Position numbers and translations under genes: made by a program
Shown: positions 44,460-53,947 of the stretch, piece after piece
How positions within the stretch are numbered: the stretch's first letter is position 1
Layout: every line of letters begins with the position of its first letter
The notes under the pieces: generated by a model
What the model was told of the DNA's origin: nothing
What the model saw: only the letters and a program-made list of their open reading frames with translations
The model's database searches: none
Assembly (NCBI GenBank): GCA_018242685.1
Contig: JAFEBM010000010.1
Location: forward strand, 62,001-126,000
Source of the DNA: Nitrospira sp.
Lineage (GTDB): Bacteria > Nitrospirota > Nitrospiria > Nitrospirales > Nitrospiraceae
Length of the DNA stretch: 64,000 nt
Direction of reading: 5' to 3'

Positions 44460-47183
44460 ATGGTTACACAAGTACTCAACCTGATCTTCGGCAGTAAAAA
44501 CGACCGCGAAATCAGGACTCTGCGACCGATCGTGGAGCAGATCAACGGCTTGGAGGCCGGGCTCACACCACTCTCCGATCAAGCCCTTGCCGACAACACT
44601 CAGGACTTCAGGAAGCGACTGGAAGCAGGTCAGCTGCTGGACGACATTCTGCCCGAAGCGTTTGCCGTGTGCCGGGAAATGTCTCGGCGCAAACTCAACA
44701 TGCGGCATTTCGACGTGCAGCTGATCGGCGGCATGATTCTCCACCGTGGCCGCATCGCCGAAATGAAAACCGGCGAAGGCAAGACCTTGGTGGCGACGCT
44801 CCCCATCTATCTGAATGCGCTCGAAGGAAAAGGCGCTCATCTGGTCACCGTCAACGATTATCTCGCCAAACGTGACGCTCAATGGATGGGGCAGCTCTAT
44901 CATGCCCTGGGCCTCTCCACGGGAATCATTCAGCATGATGCGTCCTTCATCTTCGATCCGACCTACGAAGCCGCCGACAAACGGCTGCAACACCTTCGTC
45001 CTTGCACAAGACCCGAGGCGTATCGCGCCGATATTACCTACGGCACCAACAACGAATACGGGTTCGATTATCTCCGCGACAACCTCGTCGTCACCGATTT
45101 GAATCAATGCGTCCAACGCGAGTTGAACTTCGCCATCGTCGACGAAGTCGACAGCATTTTGATCGATGAAGCGCGGACGCCGTTGATCATCTCGGGTCCC
45201 ACGGACCAGACCACAGACCTCTATTACCGAATCAACGCGATCATTCCGCAACTCAAAGCCGAAACGGACTACACCATCGAAGAAAAGACCAAGACCGCGT
45301 CGCTCACCGAAGACGGCAACGCGCGTGTGGAAAAACTGCTCGGTGTCGACAATCTGTACGATCCGGACCACATGGACCTGGTCCATCACGTGGTGAAAGC
45401 CTTGCAAGCCTATACGCTCTATAAACGAGACGTGGACTACGTCGTGAAGGACGGCGAAGTCATCATCGTGGACGAATTTACCGGCCGCTTAATGCCCGGC
45501 CGACGGTGGAGCGACGGACTCCATCAAGCCGTCGAAGCCAAAGAAGGCGTCAAGATCGCCAACGAGAATCAAACGCTCGCGTCGGTGACGTTTCAAAATT
45601 ATTTCCGCATGTACAAGAAACTCAGCGGCATGACCGGGACCGCGGACACAGAAGCCGCCGAATTCGCCAAGATCTATAACCTCGACGTCAACGTCGTGCC
45701 GACCAATCGTCAAATGATTCGGCAGGATTACGCCGACGTCGTGTATCGGACGGAAAAAGAAAAGTTCGCGGCGATCGTCGAAGACATCAAAGAATGTCAT
45801 GAGCGCGGCCAGCCGGTATTGGTCGGAACCATTTCGATTGAAAAGTCGGAGAAGCTCGCCGGGCTGTTGAATCGCAACGGAGTCAAGCATAACGTCCTCA
45901 ACGCCAAGCAACACGAACGCGAAGCCGAAATCGTCGCGCAAGCCGGGCGCAAAGGCGCGGTCACGATCGCCACGAACATGGCGGGGCGAGGCACCGACAT
46001 CCTGCTGGGCGGCAACCCGGACTTCATGTACAAACAGGTGCTCTATCGGGAAGAAAACCTCCCGGAGAGCCGCAAGCTTGAAATCTATGAAGGCATTCGA
46101 TCCGATTGCGACAAAGACAAGCAGGCGGTCCTCGCCTTGGGAGGGCTTCATATCCTCGGTACGGAACGGCACGAAAGCCGCCGCATCGACAATCAGCTTC
46201 GTGGAAGGGCCGGCCGCCAGGGCGATCCAGGGACGTCGAGATTCTACCTGTCGCTGGAAGACGACCTGATGCGGATCTTCGCTTCGGAACGGGTGTCACA
46301 GCTGATGCTCAAGCTCGGCATGGAGGAAGGCGTCCCCATCGAACACGGGATGGTGACTCGCGCGATCGCGAACGCGCAAAAGAAAGTCGAGGCGCATAAC
46401 TTCGAAATCCGCAAACAACTGCTCGAATACGACGACGTCATGAACAAGCAGCGCGAAGTGATCTATCGACACCGTCGAGCCGTGTTGAACGGAGACAACC
46501 TCACCAACGACCTTCATGACATGATGGGCAGTTCCGTGGAATCCTCCCTCAATGTGTATTGTCCTCCCGATCAATACCCGGAGGAATGGGACGTCAAAGG
46601 TTTGACCGAGGTCATGCAGAGTCAGTTCGGCTTGGACATTACCCAGGGTAAGCACGACGGAGGAGACTCACTGCGCGACGTTGGACGTGACGCCTTGCAG
46701 GAAGACCTTCGATCTCACGTTCGAGACGCCTACACGAGAAAAGAACAAGAACTAAGCCCGGACCTGATGCGTTTTCTGGAGAAGACGTTTATGCTCCAGG
46801 TGATCGATCATCATTGGAAGGATCACCTGCTTGGGATGGACCACCTGCGCGACGGCATCGGTCTCCGCGGCTACGGACAGAAAGACCCGCTGATCGAGTA
46901 CAAACGTGAGGGGTTTGATCTCTTCGCCGGCATGATGGAACGGATCAAATCCGATACGCTCGATCGACTGTTTCATGTGCAGGCGGTCCGCCACGAAGGA
47001 GAACAACCGGCGCCGCCATCGCAACCGGTCGTCTCACGTCCACAACCCAAGCTCACCTTGAATCGTGGTGACGAGCCGCTGACTGCGCCGGCTCCCGCCC
47101 ACCGTGCCGACAACAAGGTCGGCCGCAATGATCCATGCCCTTGCGGCAGCGGCAAGAAATACAAAAAGTGCCACGGGGCGTGA
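44460..47183 (+). CDS. secA: Preprotein translocase ATPase SecA
   Basis: A 907-residue motor of the general secretory pathway. Walker A is [13 protein letters not shown], the DEAD-like Walker [22 protein letters not shown], the helicase motifs [14 protein letters not shown] and [10 protein letters not shown], and the preprotein-binding and wing domains are complete. The C-terminus has the zinc-binding SEC-C motif [14 protein letters not shown]. No strong ribosome site precedes ATG 44460; initiation may depend on a weak site. It ends 4 bp from the convergent SDR gene. Confidence 0.97.
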   Translation: MVTQVLNLIFGSKNDREIRTLRPIVEQINGLEAGLTPLSDQALADNTQDFRKRLEAGQLLDDILPEAFAVCREMSRRKLNMRHFDVQLIGGMILHRGRIAEMKTGEGKTLVATLPIYLNALEGKGAHLVTVNDYLAKRDAQWMGQLYHALGLSTGIIQHDASFIFDPTYEAADKRLQHLRPCTRPEAYRADITYGTNNEYGFDYLRDNLVVTDLNQCVQRELNFAIVDEVDSILIDEARTPLIISGPTDQTTDLYYRINAIIPQLKAETDYTIEEKTKTASLTEDGNARVEKLLGVDNLYDPDHMDLVHHVVKALQAYTLYKRDVDYVVKDGEVIIVDEFTGRLMPGRRWSDGLHQAVEAKEGVKIANENQTLASVTFQNYFRMYKKLSGMTGTADTEAAEFAKIYNLDVNVVPTNRQMIRQDYADVVYRTEKEKFAAIVEDIKECHERGQPVLVGTISIEKSEKLAGLLNRNGVKHNVLNAKQHEREAEIVAQAGRKGAVTIATNMAGRGTDILLGGNPDFMYKQVLYREENLPESRKLEIYEGIRSDCDKDKQAVLALGGLHILGTERHESRRIDNQLRGRAGRQGDPGTSRFYLSLEDDLMRIFASERVSQLMLKLGMEEGVPIEHGMVTRAIANAQKKVEAHNFEIRKQLLEYDDVMNKQREVIYRHRRAVLNGDNLTNDLHDMMGSSVESSLNVYCPPDQYPEEWDVKGLTEVMQSQFGLDITQGKHDGGDSLRDVGRDALQEDLRSHVRDAYTRKEQELSPDLMRFLEKTFMLQVIDHHWKDHLLGMDHLRDGIGLRGYGQKDPLIEYKREGFDLFAGMMERIKSDTLDRLFHVQAVRHEGEQPAPPSQPVVSRPQPKLTLNRGDEPLTAPAPAHRADNKVGRNDPCPCGSGKKYKKCHGA

Positions 47184-47187
47184 AGGC

Positions 47188-47958
47188 TTAGGCCGCGGAG
47201 CGGCTGAGCCAGGTCTCGAAACGCATCTCGCCGAGTCGTACGTTATTGCCAGGAACCAGCGTCCTTTCGCTGATTTTCGCCCCAGAGTACAGCGCTTTTT
47301 GGTCAGGGATGACTTCACGGGAATCTTTGAGTGCTGCCAAACGCCGCCGAACGAGATCATCAATGCGAAACTGTTCCGGCCCGCCTATTTCGACCGTGTC
47401 ATTTAGCGGCGGACCTACCGCGATCCTGCCCACGGCATTCGCAACATCGTCGGCAGCCATCGGCTGGAAAAGCACATGAGGCAAACGTACCTGCTTGCCG
47501 TCGAAGGAAATGTCGGCAAGGCCCTTGAGAAACTCGAAGAACTGCGTCGCTTGCACGATCGAGTAAGGGATAGATGAACCTTTGATCAGCTTCTCCTGAG
47601 CGATCTTGGCGCGGAAGTAGCCGCTCTCGGCCAACCGGTCGGTCCCCACCACGGATAAGGCAACATGATGTCCCACACCTGCTGCCGCTTCATACGCAAG
47701 GAGATTGCGGGTTGACGTCTCGAAGAAATTCAGCACCGCGGTGTCTTCCCACGAAGGAGAGTTCGATACGTCAACGACTACCGAGGCGCCTTTCAACGCT
47801 TCAGCCAATCCCTCGCCCGTCACAGTGTTGACGCCCGTATTGGGTGATGCCGCGACCACCTCCTGTCCTTGCTCACGCAGCTTAGTGACAAGTTTTGACC
47901 CGATGAGGCCACTGCCGCCGATAACCACGATCTTCATAGGTGACCTTTCACTCGTCAT
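47188..47958 (-). CDS. NAD(P)-binding SDR/NmrA-like oxidoreductase
   Basis: A 256-residue Rossmann protein with dinucleotide motif IVVIGGSGLIGSKLV, a DVSNSPSWEDTAVLNFFETSTRNLL segment, and VALSVVGTDRLAESGYFRAKIAQEKLI, which lacks the classical YxxxK spacing but has the Y...K of atypical SDRs. The start at 47958 is set by AGGAGG. Leader and first codons (MTSERS) are a diverged copy of those of the cupin gene (MTNERS). The substrate is unknown; related proteins act on quinone, isoflavone or flavin substrates. Confidence 0.8.
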   Translation of the reverse strand: MTSERSPMKIVVIGGSGLIGSKLVTKLREQGQEVVAASPNTGVNTVTGEGLAEALKGASVVVDVSNSPSWEDTAVLNFFETSTRNLLAYEAAAGVGHHVALSVVGTDRLAESGYFRAKIAQEKLIKGSSIPYSIVQATQFFEFLKGLADISFDGKQVRLPHVLFQPMAADDVANAVGRIAVGPPLNDTVEIGGPEQFRIDDLVRRRLAALKDSREVIPDQKALYSGAKISERTLVPGNNVRLGEMRFETWLSRSAA

Positions 47959-48043
47959 GATGAACCTCCTGTTGTGTGATCATCCGTCATCCGGACGGGT
48001 GATCTCCGAGACTTACTCAGAGCTATGTTGAACCGCCCTTCTC
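47943..48043 (-). repeat. Duplicated leader sequence, copy 1 (SDR gene)
   Basis: About 100 bp upstream of, and including the first codons of, the SDR gene align with 48469-48568 with roughly 15 differences and no clear gaps. Both include the AGGAGG/GGGAGG site, ATGACGA and a conserved GTCCGGATGACGGA segment. It is likely a duplicated promoter/5' UTR. Confidence 0.7.
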
Positions 48044-48073
48044 TCTCGATTGCTAGATAGATCGTCCCGAGAG

Positions 48074-48484
48074 TCACTTGACCGGCACGAGTACCGGAGC
48101 GCCCTTGTCCTTGAGCAAGACCACCAGGAATTTTGCAGGCTTGGTGCTGCTTGCGTTCCGCCCTACGACGTGGATATCGCTTGGACTTTCGTAAAACGTC
48201 TGTCCTGGTGTCAGCGTCACCTCTTTTCCACCCTCCACCTGCATCACAATGGAGCCCTCCAGCACGTAGATAAATCCATGTGCGTTGTGTCGGTGGATCG
48301 GGTCTGCCCCGCCGGGCGCCTTTTCCACTGTGATCATCAACACTTCTTTGCCGGGAATGTCCGCCAGATCTTTCGACATGAGCGGCGTGACCTCAGCCGC
48401 ATGCGCCATCGATGCGCCGGTCATCAAACCGAGCAACACCAACCCTAGCATCCTATTTTTCCCCACCGACCTTTCGTTCGTCAT
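48074..48484 (-). CDS. Secreted cupin-domain protein
   Basis: A 136-residue protein with a signal peptide (RMLGLVLLGLMTGASMAHA) and a single cupin barrel: HRHNAHGFIYVLEGSIVMQVEGG carries the metal-binding His pair and Glu region, and GQTFYESPSDIHVVGRN the second motif with His. A divalent metal is probable; no substrate is known. The leader is a duplicate of that of the downstream SDR gene; the pair may respond to the same signal. Confidence 0.82.
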   Translation of the reverse strand: MTNERSVGKNRMLGLVLLGLMTGASMAHAAEVTPLMSKDLADIPGKEVLMITVEKAPGGADPIHRHNAHGFIYVLEGSIVMQVEGGKEVTLTPGQTFYESPSDIHVVGRNASSTKPAKFLVVLLKDKGAPVLVPVK

Positions 48485-48568
48485 GATGAACCTCCCGTCA
48501 TGTGATCGTCCGTCATCCGGACGAGTGACCTCCGAGACATCCTCAGAGTTGTGTTGAACTGCGCTTCT
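48469..48568 (-). repeat. Duplicated leader sequence, copy 2 (cupin gene)
   Basis: Partner of the copy at 47943-48043; aligns with it over the whole length, including the ribosome site (CGGGAGG) and the codons for MTNER. It abuts the stop region of the STAS gene, which fixes one edge of the duplicated block near 48568. Confidence 0.7.
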
Positions 48569-48831
48569 TATTCTCCGGCATTCTCACGACTCATCCATTC
48601 CCGTATGTAGGGCCGGCAATGGAGAAGTTCGACGCCGCTTTTCTCGCAAGCATTCAGAAAGCGAACGACCTCGACATCCACGAGCGTCACACCCTCAAGG
48701 TCCATCGCGACGGGCGACTGCTCGCTAGCGACCTGCATCTTCAATTCTTCAAGATGCTCAGATTGCAGTCGGCCGCTGAGGCGGATGATCGTCTTGTATC
48801 TGTCGGCGGCTTTTTCAATCCTCAATGTCAT
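48568..48831 (-). CDS. STAS-domain protein
   Basis: An 87-residue single-domain protein: IRLSGRLQSEHLEELKMQVASEQSPVAMDLEGVTLVDVEVVRFLNACEKSGVELLHC follows the STAS fold of anti-sigma-factor antagonists. The phosphorylatable Ser/Thr of SpoIIAA (usually DSSG) is replaced by VDVE, so classical phospho-switching is unlikely. It lies between the cupin gene and the PAS-sigma54 activator on the same strand. A role in signalling is inferred. Confidence 0.72.
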   Translation of the reverse strand: MTLRIEKAADRYKTIIRLSGRLQSEHLEELKMQVASEQSPVAMDLEGVTLVDVEVVRFLNACEKSGVELLHCRPYIREWMSRENAGE

Positions 48832-48911
48832 CGGCGCTATCTACTTTCTGAATGGTAAAGAGATGGAGCAAGGAGGATACCAATGATAAGCGCTTGAACA
48901 ATTTGCAATCG

Positions 48912-48949
48912 GCCCGTTACCGGGCGACGAATCTTCAGCATTTGCTGAA
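48912..48949 (-). other. Two short perfect hairpins between the sigma54 activator and the STAS gene
   Basis: GCCCG-TTAC-CGGGC (48912-48925) and TTCAGC-ATTT-GCTGAA (48934-48949). They lie 112 bp after the activator stop on the minus strand and could end its transcript, but neither is followed by a T-run. Confidence 0.35.
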
Positions 48950-49060
48950 CTGTCGGCAAAACAGGAGAGTCGTCGGTATGGCCTCATTCGGTCCGATTGC
49001 GTAGGGAGGGGGCGATAAGGGACTCAGTGTGACGGAGGCGAGATCGGGAGCAACGAAAGG

Positions 49061-50563
49061 TTAGGTGGATCGACTTGCGAACCGATGCTTGTCGATTCCC
49101 AGATTTTTGATTTTCGATTCGAGCGTCTGCCGAGGAAGTCCCAGCTTTGCCGCTGCACCGGTTGCGCCTGATACCTGACCCCGAGACTGCGCCAAAGCGG
49201 CCTCTATCATTTCTCTTTCGCGCTCGGCGATCGAAGCTGCTAAAGGAACGGCTGGACCGGCTTGCCGGTCTCGTTCTCCCATCAACCAGGTCTCGTCGAC
49301 GGAAAATGTTTCGCCGTCGCACAACACAACCGCGCGTTCGATGACATTCTGCAGCTCACGGATGTTGCCGGGCCAGTCGTAGGCCTGAAACGCCTCTAGC
49401 GTCTGCTTTCGGATGTGTCTGATCTTCTTTCCGGCCTTTTTGGCGTAGCGGTCGATCAGGTATTCGACGAGCAAGGGGATGTCATCGACCCGTTCGCGGA
49501 GCGATGGCACTTGAATGGGAAACACATTCAGTCGGTAAAAGAGATCCTGCCGGAAACTCCCCGCAGCCACAGCAGCGTTCAAGTCGCGGTTGGTTGCAGC
49601 GACCACTCGCACATCCACGGAAATCGGGTGGCTCCCTCCGACTCGCTCAATTTCCCGCTCTTGGAGCACTCGCAACAGAGCGATCTGTGTTTCCGCCGGC
49701 AGGTCACCGATTTCATCCAGGAAAATCGTTCCGCCATTGGCGGATTCAAAACGACCGAGGCGCCGCTGTAGCGCGCCGGTGAACGCGCCTTTCTCGTGTC
49801 CGAACAGCTCGGAAGCGATCAGCGAAGAAGGGATCGCCGCGCAATTCACGCGGATAAACGCCCGAGATGAACGGCTCGACCGCTTGTGGATGGCGCGAGC
49901 GATCAGCTCCTTGCCCGTCCCGGTCTCCCCCAAAATGAGCACCGTCGAATCCATCGGCGCGACCTTCGCCACTTGCCGCAGAACCTTGCGCAGCGCGTCG
50001 GAGGACCCGACGATCTCTTCGAACATTGAAGCGCTATCGATCTCTTCACGTAACGCCATGTTCTCGTTTCGAATCCTCTCTTCAGCTTGCTTGACATCTT
50101 CAATGTCGATCCCCGTCGCATACCAGCGAATGATGTGTCCCTCATCATCCCGCAAGGGGTTGTAGCGGAATAAAAACCAACGGTACTGCCCGTCTTTGCG
50201 GCGCGCGCGTAACTCCAGCTCACAAGGAGTTCCATGTTCCAGCGCATGCTGACGCTTGTCGAGATCATCGGGATGAAAGAGTCGTTTGCGAAAGTCATCG
50301 GTCTTAAGGTCTTCCAAGGTGAGCCCTGTGTAGTCCAGCACAGCCTGATTAGCGTGCAGAACCGTCCCGTCCGGCGTCAAGACACCGATGGCTTGAGGTA
50401 TCGCATCGGTGATGCGTCGAAGCTCCCGCTCGTCTTGACGCAGCTTCTCTTCCGCCCGCTTGCGCTCGGCGAGCTCTTCCTGTAGCGCTTCGTTCGCCGC
50501 GATCAGGTCATTGAGGCACGCCTTGAGGTCCTTGATCTCATCGGCTGTCTGTTGTGTCTCCAT
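49061..50563 (-). CDS. PAS-domain sigma54-dependent transcriptional activator
   Basis: A 500-residue regulator. A coiled-coil N-terminus (EALQEELAERKRAEEKLRQDEREL) precedes one PAS domain (DAIPQAIGVLTPDGTVLHANQAVLDYTG) with its PAC motif. The AAA+ module has Walker A GETGTGKELIARAIH, the sigma54 contact GAFTGA and Walker B GGTIFLDEIGDLP. A Fis-type HTH (GATGAAAKLGLPRQTLESKIKNLGI) ends it. No receiver domain is present, so the signal is sensed directly by the PAS domain. The ATG at 50563 follows GAGG. Its targets are not visible; I found no convincing sigma54 promoter in the window. Confidence 0.9.
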   Translation of the reverse strand: METQQTADEIKDLKACLNDLIAANEALQEELAERKRAEEKLRQDERELRRITDAIPQAIGVLTPDGTVLHANQAVLDYTGLTLEDLKTDDFRKRLFHPDDLDKRQHALEHGTPCELELRARRKDGQYRWFLFRYNPLRDDEGHIIRWYATGIDIEDVKQAEERIRNENMALREEIDSASMFEEIVGSSDALRKVLRQVAKVAPMDSTVLILGETGTGKELIARAIHKRSSRSSRAFIRVNCAAIPSSLIASELFGHEKGAFTGALQRRLGRFESANGGTIFLDEIGDLPAETQIALLRVLQEREIERVGGSHPISVDVRVVAATNRDLNAAVAAGSFRQDLFYRLNVFPIQVPSLRERVDDIPLLVEYLIDRYAKKAGKKIRHIRKQTLEAFQAYDWPGNIRELQNVIERAVVLCDGETFSVDETWLMGERDRQAGPAVPLAASIAEREREMIEAALAQSRGQVSGATGAAAKLGLPRQTLESKIKNLGIDKHRFASRST

Positions 50564-50967
50564 GGCATCCTCGCTAACTGCACGATTTCGACTCGTGATT
50601 CTCCGCACGATGTGGGCTCAGTAGAACACTCTCTCGCGAGACTCGGTTGCGACGCTTGGCCTGATCCTTGGTGGAATCCATAGACTCCTCCTTAACCGGG
50701 CTACGAGGAGAAAGATGAGAAGTCCGAAACGGGCATTACCCTGGCCACTCGCCAGTCCTGGTGATAGGCCGGGAAACACGAGCGAAGGAGAGCGATACGC
50801 TGGATTACCCCATCTTCTTCACAGCTCTGCGGGGATAGTTATAAACCAGCGTTAGTATGAAACGAGTCTGACCGAACGCGGCTTCACGAGTCAATCGATA
50901 TCCCGGAGGACGTTCGGGCTCGGCTCACATCCTCACCGAAGTGGTCACCTTCGTCCACACGAGATTC
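50564..50967. other. Non-coding gap upstream of the sigma54 activator
   Basis: About 400 bases without a recognisable gene. It holds the promoter region of the activator, and its left part is the decayed end of the cytochrome fragment described next. Confidence 0.4.
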
Positions 50968-51222
50968 CTACTTCTTCGTACAGCGAAGATCTGCCTTCTG
51001 AAACTCTGCAATTTTCGGATCATCGATCGGAAGAGGAGCACACCCGTGGCCTTTTTCACAGACGAAGTCAAACCTCGTCGCCGGTTGATGACAGCTTAAA
51101 CAGGTGACCCCTTGGGAGCGATTTACAACTTTCTCTCCTCGATCGGCAATCTTGATGTCTTCTTCAGAGACGTCCAGAAAGAAAAATTCCCAACCATTCG
51201 TCGCGGGAAACCTTTCACTTTG
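50968..51222 (-). pseudogene. C-terminal remnant of a c-type cytochrome gene
   Basis: A reading frame with no start codon, bounded upstream by a TGA that overlaps the ADH stop region. It encodes FPATNGWEFFFLDV, then a heme-binding CLSCHQP, VCEKGHGCAPLP and a C-terminal ADLRCTKK before TAG at 50968-50970. The CxxCH followed by VCExGHGCxPLP and AxxRC is, as I recall, a common ending in a family of secreted monoheme cytochromes. Here the N-terminal half and signal peptide are gone, so this is a truncated remnant. Confidence 0.6.
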
Positions 51223-51226
51223 AGAG

Positions 51227-52243
51227 TTAGTTCATTGTGAGCACCACACGAAACCGTGCCTTGCCGCTTAGCATGCGCTCGTAGCCGGCAGCAGCTTGTT
51301 CGAGCGGCAATGTCTCAACCATGGCGCGAATCCCTGTGAGGGCGCAAAAATTCAGCGTGTCTTCAGAATCTCGGGCGGTCCCTGACGGCCACCCTCGCAC
51401 GGATCGGCGGCTTAAGATGAGTTGAACGGGCGTCACGCTGATGGGATCGGTCGATGCCCCGACCACAAGCAGTTGCCCTCCAACGCCGAGACCGTCAATG
51501 AGGGCCGACATGGCCTTGCTGTCCGGAGCCGTCGCCAGAATGACCGACGCGCCGCCAAGACTCGTGAGCTCTTTTGCGACGTCGACGGCATCTGTGTCGA
51601 GATATCGGACGGCTCCGAGCTTCAGCGCCAGGGACTCCTTGTCTTTGCCTCGACCGATGGCGACTGTGCGATAGCCCATTTTGCTCGCGAATTGGACCCC
51701 GAGATGGCCGAGTCCGCCAAGGCCCTGCACGCCCACGAGATCTCCTGCGACTGCCCCGCTATGGCGAAGACTATTGAACGTCGTGACTCCCGCACACAAA
51801 AGAGGCGCCGCTTCCACCGGGGAGAGGGCATTAGGAATCGCCGCCACTGCTTCACTCCTGGCAATCATATACTGGGCGTATCCACCGTCCTCCTGAAACC
51901 CCGTTACTTGGAAGTGCTGACAACCCATGAAGTCGCCGCTCCGGCAGAGCTTGCATTGACCACAATGTCCGCCGTGCCAACCAACACCCACCAGCTGACC
52001 TTTTTTCCAGGTCCTGACACCCGAACCAACCTCATCGACCACCCCGGCAACTTCATGGCCTGTGACACGTGGGTATTGCAGGCCTGGCCAATACCCTTCC
52101 TTCGCAAACACATCACTGTGGCAAATTCCGCAGGCTTGCACTCTGATGCGGACCTGGTTGGCCCCAGGCGCTGGGATCTCTCGCTTGACCGCTTCGAATG
52201 GCGCGCCAGGTGAACCGATTTGAATAGCTGTCATCTGCGACAT
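51227..52243 (-). CDS. Zinc-dependent alcohol dehydrogenase (MDR family)
   Basis: A 338-residue enzyme. The catalytic zinc ligands are in ACGICHSD and TGHEVAGVVDEVG; the structural zinc Cys are CGQCKLCRSGDFMGC; the NAD-binding motif is GLGGLGHLGVQFA. Substrates would be primary alcohols or aldehydes of unknown identity. The gene is isolated, flanked by a cytochrome remnant downstream and a LuxR remnant upstream, with an in-line GGAGGG site. Confidence 0.9.
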   Translation of the reverse strand: MSQMTAIQIGSPGAPFEAVKREIPAPGANQVRIRVQACGICHSDVFAKEGYWPGLQYPRVTGHEVAGVVDEVGSGVRTWKKGQLVGVGWHGGHCGQCKLCRSGDFMGCQHFQVTGFQEDGGYAQYMIARSEAVAAIPNALSPVEAAPLLCAGVTTFNSLRHSGAVAGDLVGVQGLGGLGHLGVQFASKMGYRTVAIGRGKDKESLALKLGAVRYLDTDAVDVAKELTSLGGASVILATAPDSKAMSALIDGLGVGGQLLVVGASTDPISVTPVQLILSRRSVRGWPSGTARDSEDTLNFCALTGIRAMVETLPLEQAAAGYERMLSGKARFRVVLTMN

Positions 52244-52339
52244 GTCGCCCTCCTTGATTAGAACGTATGATACTTGTTACTGAGATTTGGGTGTCGGCGG
52301 CTGGGGCAGGTCTTCCATACCTCTTTCCCCTTCTCATGA

Positions 52340-52517
52340 ACTCACTGAACTAAACAACCGTCTATTGAATAAACAGGTCGGAGGCGAACTGAGCATCAGC
52401 GAGATTACTGTTAAAGCACACCGAGGCAAGATGATGCAAAAGATGAAGGCCGACTCTCTTCCTGATCTGGTCAAAATGGCCGTGAGACTCGATCTCGCCG
52501 CTGCACCGAAAGACTGA
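52340..52517 (+). pseudogene. Remnant of a LuxR/FixJ-type response regulator
   Basis: The frame encodes LLNKQVGGELSISEITVKAHRGKMMQKMKADSLPDLVKMA, the C-terminal HTH of NarL/FixJ regulators. The preceding LTxRExEV part of the HTH and the receiver domain are missing; the sequence before it reads ELTELNNR, suggesting a deletion join. Too short to be functional as a regulator. It is oriented away from the ADH gene. Confidence 0.65.
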
Positions 52518-52718
52518 CGCTCCACGAAAACGATCGACCGAACGTGTAGAAACACAGTAGAAAACTAATCGTAGTCCATTCTCCCTGATCTCGCCTTGAC
52601 TTAACGCTCGTCCGAAGGCTACTCTACGTCCCCTTTGACACCCAGCGATGGGCAGGATGCTGCCCATAGGCTAGGGGTGTCGCTTTTTCCCGTCTTGGAT
52701 GGTGAACTGGAGCTTTCC

Positions 52719-53894
52719 GTGAGCATAGGACATCCGGAACTCGTTGCTGCCATTGCCTCTGAGATCGCCGATTCCGGTCCGATTCCATTCGTTCGTTTCA
52801 TGGAGTTGGCTCTGTATCACCCTCAGTTCGGTTATTACATGCGCAGCCCTGAACCACCGCAAGAACGGATCGGTCGGCGGGGTGATTTTTACACGAGTTC
52901 GGATGTCCATCCTATCTTGGGGCAGGCTCTGGCCAAACAAGCCGAACAGATGTACCAATTACTCGGCCAACCCCATCCCTTTACCATCGTTGAAATGGGG
53001 TCCGGCAAAGGCTTGCTGGCGAAACACATCCTGGCGACATGCGAGGGTCGCTATCATTCATTTTTTCAGCATCTTCGGTATGTCCTGATAGACCGCAGCC
53101 CGGCCATGCGTGAGTTGCAGCGCAGGAATCTGGCTCCTTGGCTGGATCGAGCAGCCCTACTGACATGGGTGGACGACCTTGCGAATGTGGCCCCTCAAGG
53201 TCTGACCGGACTATTCTTCAGCAATGAACTCGTGGACTCGTTTCCGGTTCACCGCGTTCAGGTCACGGCCAAGGGAATCGAGGAACTCTGGGTGGACTAT
53301 CGAGACGGGAAATTCGTTGAATGTCTGATGCCGCTGTCGTCGGACACCGTGGTCCAGCGGCTTCGCCCGGTGAGCGCCGATTGGCCGGAAGGCTATCGAA
53401 CCGAGATCAACCTCCGCGCATCGGAATGGATGAAGCAAGTCGCTCAACAGCTGGATCGTGGATTCGTGCTCACCATCGATTACGGCCACACGGCACAGGA
53501 CCTCTATCGATCCGACCGAAAACAAGGCACGTTTCTTTGCTATTTCCAACAATCCGTAAACGAAGACCCATTTCTGCGCGTGGGCGAGCAGGACATGACC
53601 GCCCATGTAGATTTTTCGAGCTTGGCGGCGGCCGGTGAAGAGCAAAAACTCCACACGACCGGATTCACGAACCAAATGAGTTTCCTCATGGGACTCGGCG
53701 TCGAACAGATGATAGCGGAGTTGGAGCAAGACAGTCCGCAGTTCAACGCGGCGATTCATTTGCTGAGGCCGAACGGGATGGGCACGACGTTCAAGGTCCT
53801 CATCCAACACAAGGGAATCCGGCAGCCTGTACTCGACGGATTGCAGTACAAACCGTTCTTTGGTTCGGCGCTCACCACGCAATCAGCCGCGTGA
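52719..53894 (+). CDS. MidA/NDUFAF7-type SAM methyltransferase
   Basis: A 391-residue protein: IPFVRFMELALYHPQFGYYM near the start, SAM site IVEMGSGKGLLAKHIL, the family motif GLFFSNELVDSFPVHRV and TIDYGHTAQDLY. Mitochondrial members methylate an Arg in the complex I subunit equivalent to NuoD and are required for assembly. Here the gene sits immediately upstream of nuoA in the same direction, which supports that role. GTG 52719 with a TGGAG site 7 bases away is favoured; a TTG at 52635 gives a longer, less likely start. Confidence 0.85.
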   Translation: MSIGHPELVAAIASEIADSGPIPFVRFMELALYHPQFGYYMRSPEPPQERIGRRGDFYTSSDVHPILGQALAKQAEQMYQLLGQPHPFTIVEMGSGKGLLAKHILATCEGRYHSFFQHLRYVLIDRSPAMRELQRRNLAPWLDRAALLTWVDDLANVAPQGLTGLFFSNELVDSFPVHRVQVTAKGIEELWVDYRDGKFVECLMPLSSDTVVQRLRPVSADWPEGYRTEINLRASEWMKQVAQQLDRGFVLTIDYGHTAQDLYRSDRKQGTFLCYFQQSVNEDPFLRVGEQDMTAHVDFSSLAAAGEEQKLHTTGFTNQMSFLMGLGVEQMIAELEQDSPQFNAAIHLLRPNGMGTTFKVLIQHKGIRQPVLDGLQYKPFFGSALTTQSAA

Positions 53895-53947
53895 GGAGTT
53901 TCGCGTGACGGCATCATCGACACTCGGCAAGATGTTCTGAGGTCTAT

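Noticed and set aside
44436..45407. 323-codon open frame opposite secA
   Set aside because: It mirrors the secA reading frame, lacks a ribosome site, and its sequence is low-complexity in Val/Phe/Gly.
48832..49060. Sigma54 promoter between the activator and the STAS gene
   Set aside because: No GG-N10-GC pair with correct flanks was found on either strand.
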